Source of the DNA: JADKIH01 sp031417395
GTDB lineage: Bacteria; Bacteroidota; Bacteroidia; AKYH767-A; 2013-40CM-41-45
NCBI GenBank assembly: GCA_031417395.1
Contig: JANOVM010000050.1
Location: forward strand, 1 to 64,000
DNA: 64,000 bases
Reading direction: 5' to 3'
Positions 28,244 through 35,505 of this stretch are shown here, one piece after another (within the stretch, counting starts at the first letter, position 1; every line of letters begins with the position of its first letter). The translations under genes and the position numbers were made by a program. Below the pieces are notes generated by a model that saw only the letters and a program-made list of their open reading frames with translations, had not been told where the DNA came from and did no database searches.

Positions 28244-29755
28244 ATGTCTAAAAACAAAAATTTTAAAAGTTGCATTTACATTACAAGGTTTTTTCTTGTT
28301 TTTGCTTATTACCTGATGGTTCAAGGGCTTCTAATTACAAAAGCTCAAAATAGCACCAACTCTCCATATTCCAGGTTTGGAATAGGTGATTTAAACTCTA
28401 TTACTTTTGCCCGAAATCTGGCTTTAGGTGGAACAGAAATTGGCTTGAACCAGCCCTTGTCTATCAATTATGGAAATCCTGCTGCCTATTCGAATTTATG
28501 GTTTACGACCTATGAAGCCGGTGCAGATTTTAAACAGTATGAATTTAAAAACAGTTCTGCCATTCATCGATCACATACTGCTTCGCTTTCTTATTTTGAT
28601 TTTGCTTTTCCGATTAAGGCGCAAAAATGGTCACTCGGTTTTGGCTTGCTTCCTTATAGCAGCGTTGGATATTCTATTACTGAAAATAAGACAACGGATT
28701 TTGGCGACAATGAAATAAGAAATTACCAGGGCTCGGGAGGACTTAACAATTTTCATATTGGAAGCGGTATTAAGCTGAATAAAAAATTGTCTTTTGGTGT
28801 AAATACGGAATACCTTTTCGGTTCATTGAATAACAACAGGAAAATTTATTTTCTAAGCCCGTTCTACTTTGATTCTGAAATTAATAAAAGTACCTCAATA
28901 GGTTCTTTTCACTTTAAGACAGGACTTCAATATACTTTAGACAGCTTACCATTTGCAAAAAGTGATTCTGTTATAGTATTTGAGAAAAAGATTTCCATGT
29001 TGCAGGACTCATTATCAAAATTAATTTTTGACAACCAGGCTGATTCAACGAGTGAAAAGTATGAATTGAAAAATAAACTCACCGGGGAAATTGCTTTGGC
29101 TCAACAGATAAAAGAAGGTATAGTTACTAAAAAAGTTAAAAGCGACTGGCATCTTGTTATAGGACTAGTTGCCATTCCTTCTACAAATCTAACTGCCAGA
29201 AATTCTACTATTGTCAGGTCATTCAGGTATTTCCAATATCAAGACCCTGAATCAGGTACCCTGGTTAGGGATACTATCTTAAATATAGAAAGCGAACAGG
29301 GCGACATTCATTTACCCTTTGGTGCTGGCTTTGGCTTTTCTTTGCGAAAAGGCAGCCGCTGGTTATTCTGCGCCGATTATTCATTGCAGCAATGGAGTGA
29401 TTTCTCTTTCCTTGGACAGCAGGATTCTCTTGCGAACAGCTGGAAAGTAAGTGCCGGTATTCAATATACTCCCGATGACCGTTCAGTAAAATCGTACTGG
29501 AAGATTATGCAATATCGTTTAGGATTCCATTACGATAAGGGTTTTATTAAATTGAATGGAACAAACATCAGTGAAATGGGTTTGTCGGCAGGTTTTGCAT
29601 TGCCTGTCAGAAAAGCAGGCACGGTTTTGCATTTTACCTTTGAAGGAGGTAAACGCGGAACTACAGACAACAACCTCGTCCTGGAAAGATTCCTGAAGTT
29701 TACCATTGGATTTACGATCAACGACAAATGGTTCATGAAACCGAAGTACGATTAA
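28244..29755 (+). CDS. Outer-membrane porin-like protein
   Basis: The 503-residue product has a signal peptide (hydrophobic 13-33, ending ITKAQ) and then TNSPYSRFGIGDL, the typical N-terminus of a FadL/PorP-like Bacteroidota barrel family. LNLAL-like and NYGNPAAYSNL segments follow, and the rest alternates as beta strands to a C-terminal FTIGFTINDKWFMKPKYD. An insertion of charged coiled sequence (about residues 245-295) probably forms a periplasmic or surface extension. A transported substrate cannot be assigned. It likely shares a transcript with coaX. Confidence 0.8.
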   Translation: MSKNKNFKSCIYITRFFLVFAYYLMVQGLLITKAQNSTNSPYSRFGIGDLNSITFARNLALGGTEIGLNQPLSINYGNPAAYSNLWFTTYEAGADFKQYEFKNSSAIHRSHTASLSYFDFAFPIKAQKWSLGFGLLPYSSVGYSITENKTTDFGDNEIRNYQGSGGLNNFHIGSGIKLNKKLSFGVNTEYLFGSLNNNRKIYFLSPFYFDSEINKSTSIGSFHFKTGLQYTLDSLPFAKSDSVIVFEKKISMLQDSLSKLIFDNQADSTSEKYELKNKLTGEIALAQQIKEGIVTKKVKSDWHLVIGLVAIPSTNLTARNSTIVRSFRYFQYQDPESGTLVRDTILNIESEQGDIHLPFGAGFGFSLRKGSRWLFCADYSLQQWSDFSFLGQQDSLANSWKVSAGIQYTPDDRSVKSYWKIMQYRLGFHYDKGFIKLNGTNISEMGLSAGFALPVRKAGTVLHFTFEGGKRGTTDNNLVLERFLKFTIGFTINDKWFMKPKYD

Positions 29756-29852
29756 AAAAAGTTTTGTTTCAACTGTAGTGAAATTACTTAACAGTAAATT
29801 TTCTTACAGAAATTTTTCCAAAATAATGATTTCCCTTAGCGCCCTCCGTTCA

Positions 29853-29916
29853 GACCTTTGAGCTCTTTGTGGTTAGAATCCAATAATAGTTTTTTACCAC
29901 AAAGTTCACAAAGGTC
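29853..29916. repeat. Intergenic inverted repeat
   Basis: A 21-base arm beginning GACCTTTG and ending TTTGTGGT (29853-29873) is matched by its inverted copy at 29896-29916 with three mismatches. A further ACAAAGTTCACAAA copy follows at once. Repeats built from ACCACAAAG/CACAAAG units are common between genes in Bacteroidota genomes. The stem could also insulate the two flanking plus-strand genes. Confidence 0.7.
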
Positions 29917-29977
29917 TGCACAAAGTTCACAAAATTGAATTATATATACATGTTTGAGGTAATTAGTCAAATAGAAT

Positions 29978-31009
29978 ATGAGCTCCGGTAATCGTAAAAT
30001 CGGCATTTGGTTATTGAGTGGATGCTTTTTAATTTTCTGTATGGTCGTTATTGGCGGTATAACACGGCTTACAGGCTCAGGACTTTCCATTACAGAATGG
30101 ACGCCGATTATGGGGGCCATTCCACCGCTCAACAATGCAGACTGGGAAATTGCTTTTCAGAAATACAAACAAATACCTCAGTTTCAACAAGTGAATTTTG
30201 ATTTTACACTGGAAGATTTTAAAACAATTTTCTTTTGGGAATATTTTCACAGACTGATTGGCCGACTAATAGGTATTGTTTTTATTGTTCCTTTTCTCTG
30301 GTTTTTTTTCAAAGGAATGTTTGACAAAAAAACGCTGACAAAAGTTTTGTTTCTTTTTTTTCTCGGGGGCTTGCAGGGATTCCTGGGTTGGTTTATGGTT
30401 AAAAGCGGACTTTCAGATCGAACGAGTGTCAGCCATATCAGATTAGCGATTCACTTGTTTACCGCTTTCCTTACGTTTGCATTCACACTTTACTTTGCCC
30501 TTGAACTTTTAAAGAAAAAAGCAGAAAGCACTTACAACAAAAAGCTGTATAATTTAATCAGAGTGATTTTAGTTGTTGCATCCATTCAGCTTGTATATGG
30601 TGCTTTTGTAGCCGGTATGCATGCAGGAAAGATTTATAATACATATCCTCTAATGAATGGAAAATTTTTTCCTGAAGGTTCGCTTGCAATGAATCCGGTC
30701 TGGTTGAATATATTCGAAAACCAGGGAACAGTGCAATTCATTCATCGCTGGCTTGCAGCACTTCTGGTTATTTTGACATTTGAATTATTTTATCAAACAC
30801 TGAAAAATAATATCAAAGACTCAAGGAAAACAGGAGTCTTGTTTTTAGTCATTGCAATTGGTATTCAGTTTTTACTCGGAGTATTTACGCTTTTGTCAGG
30901 GGTAAATTTTACACTGGCTATTCTTCACCAGGCAGGTGCGTTTTTTGTTTTTAGCGCAGGGGTTTATTTGTTGTTTGTTTTTGGGAGGACTAAAAATAGA
31001 ATTGCTTAA
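29978..31009 (+). CDS. ctaA: Heme A synthase (COX15/CtaA family)
   Basis: The 343-residue inner-membrane enzyme hydroxylates the C8 methyl of heme O to make heme A for cytochrome c oxidase. Eight transmembrane segments are apparent in two four-helix halves. The family start GGITRLTGSGLSITEW is present, as are heme-ligand histidines in FFWEYFHRLIGR and VSHIRLAIHL in the first half and IHRWLAALL and LAILHQAGAFF in the second. This shows an aerobic lifestyle with an aa3- or caa3-type oxidase. It stands alone and converges on the gldE-gldD gene. Confidence 0.95.
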   Translation: MSSGNRKIGIWLLSGCFLIFCMVVIGGITRLTGSGLSITEWTPIMGAIPPLNNADWEIAFQKYKQIPQFQQVNFDFTLEDFKTIFFWEYFHRLIGRLIGIVFIVPFLWFFFKGMFDKKTLTKVLFLFFLGGLQGFLGWFMVKSGLSDRTSVSHIRLAIHLFTAFLTFAFTLYFALELLKKKAESTYNKKLYNLIRVILVVASIQLVYGAFVAGMHAGKIYNTYPLMNGKFFPEGSLAMNPVWLNIFENQGTVQFIHRWLAALLVILTFELFYQTLKNNIKDSRKTGVLFLVIAIGIQFLLGVFTLLSGVNFTLAILHQAGAFFVFSAGVYLLFVFGRTKNRIA

Positions 31010-31035
31010 AATGAAAAATTTATTTTAAGTTTCTT

Positions 31036-32997
31036 TCACTTCCACTCAAAACTCTCCAAAAGATGCTTTACATCCTTTTCAATAAAAGTTAGTACCGGTG
31101 CAATAGAATCAGGATTAGGAACTGCATAAAAATATAGCGAGCCGCGTAAAAAATTCTTAGTACTGTCGGTAAGATAAAACTGAACCGGTGAAGCAGCATT
31201 TCCTTTTACACTGTAATAATTTCCATAAAGTTTTTTTATGGAATTGCTTATTGCTTCTTCCTGCATTCCTGAAGCCCGTGAAATGTGCTTCATAGAAAGA
31301 GACCTGCTATCCTCGATAAAGTTATTTAAATCTTTATTCACTGCTTTATAGCTCAGGTAAAGGGTTCCTCTGTAAGCAGGGAATTCAACATTGTACCAGC
31401 AGGGTTCACTGTTGCCGCCTGAGTCAGCTACAATCTTTGCATAAACAGGTATCTCAAAACTAAAAGGACAAGAGTTGCCGGTAAAGCGTTCGTATTTTTT
31501 TTCGGGAAATGAAATTCTGAAATACGCACGTTGTTTCGGTATATAATCTTCTTCACAACCTGTTAAACCAATAGAAAGAAATAAGAAAAGGAATGGAATA
31601 AAGGATGAAAAAGCGCGAAGTCCATCCGACCCGGGTTTTTCAAAAATAATTTTTTCAGGGAGCGTAATTTTTACGCGTTTAATTTTCTTTCTGTCTACAG
31701 ATTCAATGGTAAACGTCACATTGTTGTGTTTGATTACTTCAAATCGTTGTGGTATTCCTCCTTTAATATAAAGTAATAAGCCTGCCAGTGTATCCGGCTC
31801 TTCGTCGTTGCCCGTAATAAATATTTTTCTATCTACTTCCATTACCCTGCAAATGTCATTCAGCTTTGTCTTTCCTTCGAAAACATAATTTTTTGCATCA
31901 AGGCGGGAGTAGAATAATTCGTCTTCGTCAAATTCATCGTTAATCTCGCCGACAATTTCTTCCAATACATCTTCCAGAGTAACGATACCCGAAGAGCCTC
32001 CGTATTCATCTATTACAATGGCAAGGTGATTTTTAAGCTCCTGAAACTCTTTTAATAAATCATTTATTTTTTTACTTTCAGGAACAAAATAAGCAGGCCT
32101 GATCTGTTGCAGCCAGTCAAATGCCGGATCGTTTTTCTTCTCCAAAAAAGGCAGAAGATCTTTTATGCATAAAACACCGATAACATGATCAAAGGATCCT
32201 TCATATACAGGAACCCGTGAATATCTGTTTTCAACAATAAGCGGAAAAAGTTCGCTGAATTTCAAGTCCTTGTTAAAGGCTACAACATCCATTCTCGGTT
32301 TCATAATCTGTCTGACATCGATGTTTCCGAACCGGGCTATTCCTTTTAAAATTTTCTTTTCTTCTTCAGGTGTAGTTTTATCACTGGTTATATCAATGGC
32401 ATGCGTCAATTCATCTACAGAGACATCGTATCCTTTTTGTCCAAACCGTTTGTCAACGATAGACGTAGACATGACCAGCAACGTGCTTACCGGACGAAGC
32501 ATCTTATCAAGAATATTAATTAGATAAGCACTTCGTAAGGAAGAGCGCAGCGCATTTTGGGTAGCATATACTTTTGGCATTACCTCGCAGAATAAAACGA
32601 TAACAAAAGTCAGGGAAACAACCTGAATGAAAAACCCAATCCAGTCGTGATGTGTGAAGTCGAAGATTTCTTCAAAGACTAACGAAGAAAGTACAACGAT
32701 GGCTATGTTTACAAAATTGATAGCAATAAGCAGCGTTGCCAGCAATCGTTTGGGTTTTTCAAGAAGCGTATATACGAGTTTTGATTTACCGCTATCAGAT
32801 TCTTTCAACTTGAAAAACTGAGCAGGTGTAATTGCAAAAAAAGCTGTCTCAGTTCCTGAAACAAAACCGGAAATAAAGAGCAAAGCAATTAATACAATCA
32901 GTTCCATTAGCAAACCAATGGAAAAAGCAAATTCAGGCTTTATAATAGAAGCCGAAGCACTTAAAATGGGCGAAATTAGGGAACTATCAGGGTCCAA
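31036..32997 (-). CDS. gldE/gldD: GldE-GldD single reading frame (gliding motility)
   Basis: One frame of 653 residues joins two gliding proteins. Residues 1 to about 455 are GldE: a CNNM membrane domain (SGFVSGTETAFFAI), a CBS pair (KPRMDVVAFN, VIDEYGGSSGIVT) and a CorC_HlyC domain. Residues from about 460 are GldD: a hydrophobic segment with the lipobox LTGC (Cys481), then the GldD lipoprotein body (AYFRISFPEKKYERF, CWYNVEFPAYRGTLYLSY). No ATG, GTG or TTG lies in frame before the lipobox, so GldD cannot start alone. An out-of-frame ATG at 31625 hints that an indel may have merged two genes. I start at TTG 32997 because it gives MDPDSS, as in GldE homologues; the longer TTG start falls inside the promoter. 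Confidence 0.85.
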   Translation of the reverse strand: MDPDSSLISPILSASASIIKPEFAFSIGLLMELIVLIALLFISGFVSGTETAFFAITPAQFFKLKESDSGKSKLVYTLLEKPKRLLATLLIAINFVNIAIVVLSSLVFEEIFDFTHHDWIGFFIQVVSLTFVIVLFCEVMPKVYATQNALRSSLRSAYLINILDKMLRPVSTLLVMSTSIVDKRFGQKGYDVSVDELTHAIDITSDKTTPEEEKKILKGIARFGNIDVRQIMKPRMDVVAFNKDLKFSELFPLIVENRYSRVPVYEGSFDHVIGVLCIKDLLPFLEKKNDPAFDWLQQIRPAYFVPESKKINDLLKEFQELKNHLAIVIDEYGGSSGIVTLEDVLEEIVGEINDEFDEDELFYSRLDAKNYVFEGKTKLNDICRVMEVDRKIFITGNDEEPDTLAGLLLYIKGGIPQRFEVIKHNNVTFTIESVDRKKIKRVKITLPEKIIFEKPGSDGLRAFSSFIPFLFLFLSIGLTGCEEDYIPKQRAYFRISFPEKKYERFTGNSCPFSFEIPVYAKIVADSGGNSEPCWYNVEFPAYRGTLYLSYKAVNKDLNNFIEDSRSLSMKHISRASGMQEEAISNSIKKLYGNYYSVKGNAASPVQFYLTDSTKNFLRGSLYFYAVPNPDSIAPVLTFIEKDVKHLLESFEWK

Positions 32998-33036
32998 ATT
33001 CAGGGATAAATATTGTGCTAAAATAAAAAAGAGGTG

Positions 33037-33068
33037 CAAAGCTACGAAATTGTCTCTTTAACTTTCAA
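33037..33068 (-). promoter_or_regulatory. Bacteroidota-type promoter for gldE-gldD
   Basis: On the minus strand TTG (33068-33066), 21 bases, then TAGCTTTG (33044-33037). The -7 element is a perfect TAnnTTTG. It places the RNA start near 33030, about 33 bases before the TTG start codon chosen for gldE. Confidence 0.65.
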
Positions 33069-33128
33069 CGACTATTTAAAGCCCTAAAAATGAGAAAATA
33101 ACGCAGTTTTGCACCTTAAAACTTGATC

Positions 33129-33542
33129 TTAGAATGGAAGGTTTTCGTTTGGTACCTCTGTTGGACTTTCAACAGCAGAGGTATCAGGGCTTTTGCTTCC
33201 TGCATCATCAACACGAGGTCCTCCAAGCATTTGCATAGTGTCTGCAATAATTTCAGTGATGTACTTCTTGTTGTTTTCATCACCGTAACTCCTCGACCTG
33301 ATTTTCCCTTCCAGATAGAGATGTGATCCTTTTCGAACAAACTTCTCAGCAATCTCTGCAACCGTCCGCCATAATACAATATTATGCCATTCCGTTTGGT
33401 CAATTTTTTTTCCCTCTTTGTTTTTGTACGACTCAGTTGTTGCAAAGGAAAATCGAGCAACAGCTACACCACCATCCAGGTAGCGGACTTCAGGATCTTT
33501 TCCAACATATCCCACTAAAATTACTTTGTTTACTCCACTCAT
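33129..33542 (-). CDS. ssb: Single-stranded DNA-binding protein
   Basis: The 137-residue protein has an OB fold starting with VNKVILVGYVGKDPEVRY and FSFATTESY, the WHNIVLW strand, the LYLEGKIRSRSY segment, a disordered linker and the conserved acidic/Phe tip ending NENLPF that binds partner repair proteins. I start it at the ATG at 33542; the upstream ATG would add an unrelated 11 residues. It lies between gldE and a cysC-like gene; in related genomes ssb usually sits between mutY and gldE. Confidence 0.96.
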   Translation of the reverse strand: MSGVNKVILVGYVGKDPEVRYLDGGVAVARFSFATTESYKNKEGKKIDQTEWHNIVLWRTVAEIAEKFVRKGSHLYLEGKIRSRSYGDENNKKYITEIIADTMQMLGGPRVDDAGSKSPDTSAVESPTEVPNENLPF

Positions 33543-33572
33543 TGTATTATTTTTTTGATTGTTAATATTAAT

Positions 33573-33580
33573 CAAAGATA
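33573..33580 (-). promoter_or_regulatory. Probable -7 element for ssb
   Basis: On the minus strand TATCTTTG is a perfect TAnnTTTG element, ending 30 bases before the ssb ATG. No TTTG occurs at the usual distance upstream. Confidence 0.5.
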
Positions 33581-33655
33581 ATCATTGAAGGAGCAAAAGA
33601 GAAACCGTTTATGAGGGATTCTTTTTTAAGTTTATTATAAGCAAATAACGGAAAT

Positions 33656-34387
33656 TCAATGCTTTTTTTGCAATTTCTTTTGATTTCGAAGAAAGCCAAA
33701 GATAGTTTTCGCACTGTTTTGTGCTGTTTCCGCAGGAGTGTAAATAGTTATCTCTTTATTACTTGATTCTTCATAAGGAAAAGATACGCCTGTAAAATTC
33801 TCAATCTCCCCTGAACGTGCTTTTTTATATAAACCCTTTGTATCTCTTTGTTCACAAACTTCAACAGGGGTATCGATAAAAACTTCTATAAAGTTTTTAC
33901 AAATGGCACGGCATTCATTTCTGACTTCCCTGTAAGGAGAAATCAGACTTACAATTACAACATTGCCCTGGCTTTCTAACAAAGAAGCTATGTAGGCTAC
34001 ATTTAAATTGTGTTTTCTTCTGGAATAAAAATCAAATCCTGTTTCTTTAATAACCTTTCGGATCTGGTCGCCGTCGAGTAAAACATAGGAAATGGATTCT
34101 TTTTCAAAAATTTTAATGAGCTCATTGGCTATTGTTGATTTACCTGCTCCGCTCAGACCGGTAATCCATACGACACACGGTTTAATTTTTTTCTTAAAAA
34201 TTGTTTCCCAGATAGAGTCAAAAGCATAATAGTTAATGATTTTAAAAATTAAATCTAACAAGCCTATACTTAAGCCAAACTTAATATTCTTGGTTACAGC
34301 ATAGGAAATTACAACCGTAATCATCGAGGAGACAATCCTGTAGACAATAGACTTACTTAATTTGTTGTAATTTATTCTGAAGCGCAT
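33656..34387 (-). CDS. cysC: DUF2061-adenylylsulfate kinase fusion
   Basis: The 243-residue protein joins a two-helix membrane domain of the DUF2061 type (about residues 10-62, KSIVYRIVSSMITVVISY then FDSIWE) to a complete APS kinase. The kinase has the P-loop GLSGAGKS (77-84), the DGDQIR motif (105-110), SLISPYR, EVCEQRDTKGLYKKARSG and ENFTGVSFPYE, the last two forming the lid and APS site. It should make PAPS from APS at the membrane. No ATP sulfurylase or sulfotransferase gene is near. It sits between ssb and mutY, which are usually adjacent in this phylum as I recall, so it looks inserted. It may feed sulfation of a surface glycan or lipid. Confidence 0.88.
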   Translation of the reverse strand: MRFRINYNKLSKSIVYRIVSSMITVVISYAVTKNIKFGLSIGLLDLIFKIINYYAFDSIWETIFKKKIKPCVVWITGLSGAGKSTIANELIKIFEKESISYVLLDGDQIRKVIKETGFDFYSRRKHNLNVAYIASLLESQGNVVIVSLISPYREVRNECRAICKNFIEVFIDTPVEVCEQRDTKGLYKKARSGEIENFTGVSFPYEESSNKEITIYTPAETAQNSAKTIFGFLRNQKKLQKKH

Positions 34388-34446
34388 TTTAAAACTAACA
34401 AATTAGATTTTTTAGATTTCAATGTTTGACAATAAACGGAACAGGT

Positions 34447-35496
34447 CTAACATTTCTGCAAATATCTTTCAATTAATCTAGGTAAAGCAAATGTATCGAT
34501 GTTTTTATTACTAACTTTTAACCAATCTTTAGGGATGCTAAGCTTACCTTTTGGAGCTAAATTTATTTCGTAAAATCGGGCATATATTTTTTGATGACTT
34601 AAAAGATGTTTATAATCAGGACTGATGCCTGTTATTTTTATCTTTTTGTTTTTGAAGATCTTTTTCCATTCAACCGAGCTTAAAAAAGTCGTTTCATTTA
34701 CTTTTTTTGTTGTCTCTATTAAAGGAAAATCGTGTAGGCCCTGCCAGATGTCTTTTGCATTTCTTTTTTTAATGTAAAATGAATTCTGCTGCCGTATTAC
34801 CAGATAATTGAAATAGCGATTTCTGCTTTTTAACTTATTTTTTTTAATGGGAAATTTGGAAACAGTATTCTTGCTGAAAGCATAACACGACGAATTTAAT
34901 GGACAAGCCTCACAATCAGGATTTGCAGGACGGCATTGTCGGGCCCCAAATTCCATAATGGCCTGATTAAAGATTGCAGGAGGGTAATTTTTCATGAGTT
35001 TACCTGCCAGTGCGGTAAATTTCTTTTTGCCTTCCCCTGTATCTATGGGTGTTTTAATTCCAAAGTATCTTGAAAGAAGACGGAATACATTGCCATCGAC
35101 AACGGCATGTCCCAAATCGAAAGCAAAGGATGCAATGGCAGCAGCAGTATACTCACCAACCCCTTTGAGAGATCGGATATTGGTATAATCGGAAGGAAAT
35201 TTATCGCCAAATTCATTTTTTATTTGTCTGGCAGCAGCATGCAGGTTGCGGGCTCTTGTATAATAGCCCAACCCCTGCCAAAGCCGAAGTATTTCATCTT
35301 CTTTGGCATTGGCAAGTGAGCCAACGGTTGGATATTTTTCCGAAAACCGAAAATAATAGGGAAGCCCTTGTTCAACCCGGGTCTGCTGAAGGATGATCTC
35401 TGAAAGCCAAATCAGGTATGGGTCCTTTGTATGGCGCCAGGGTAGATCCCTTTTGTTCTTTTTATACCAGTTTATGACGATGGTACTGAATGACAT
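34447..35496 (-). CDS. mutY: A/G-specific adenine DNA glycosylase
   Basis: The 349-residue base-excision repair enzyme removes adenine mispaired with 8-oxoguanine. The catalytic Glu33 lies in LSEIILQQTRVEQG, the helix-hairpin-helix is SLKGVGEYTAAAIASFAF and the catalytic Asp134 lies in VVDGNVFRL. A 4Fe-4S cluster is bound by Cys188, Cys195, Cys198 and Cys204 (C-X6-C-X2-C-X5-C). The C-terminal third is a NUDIX-like 8-oxoG recognition domain. It begins nine bases after the GT-C-like gene on the same strand and may depend on that gene's promoter. Confidence 0.96.
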   Translation of the reverse strand: MSFSTIVINWYKKNKRDLPWRHTKDPYLIWLSEIILQQTRVEQGLPYYFRFSEKYPTVGSLANAKEDEILRLWQGLGYYTRARNLHAAARQIKNEFGDKFPSDYTNIRSLKGVGEYTAAAIASFAFDLGHAVVDGNVFRLLSRYFGIKTPIDTGEGKKKFTALAGKLMKNYPPAIFNQAIMEFGARQCRPANPDCEACPLNSSCYAFSKNTVSKFPIKKNKLKSRNRYFNYLVIRQQNSFYIKKRNAKDIWQGLHDFPLIETTKKVNETTFLSSVEWKKIFKNKKIKITGISPDYKHLLSHQKIYARFYEINLAPKGKLSIPKDWLKVSNKNIDTFALPRLIERYLQKC

Positions 35497-35505
35497 TATA
35501 AAAAT

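Noticed and set aside
29836..30135. Minus-strand 99-codon frame across the ACCACAAAG repeat
   Set aside because: It covers the repeat and the start of ctaA on the opposite strand; no protein features are seen.
32998..33039. Longer start of the GldE-GldD frame at 33039
   Set aside because: The TTG lies within TAGCTTTG, the probable -7 promoter element; the TTG at 32997 gives the GldE-like N-terminus MDPDSS.
9070..33042. The 16-mer AAAAGAGGTGCAAAGC occurs both at 9070-9085 and at 33027-33042
   Set aside because: One copy is a terminator arm and the other a promoter region; with AT-rich DNA a shared 16-mer of this kind can occur by chance, and there is no third copy.
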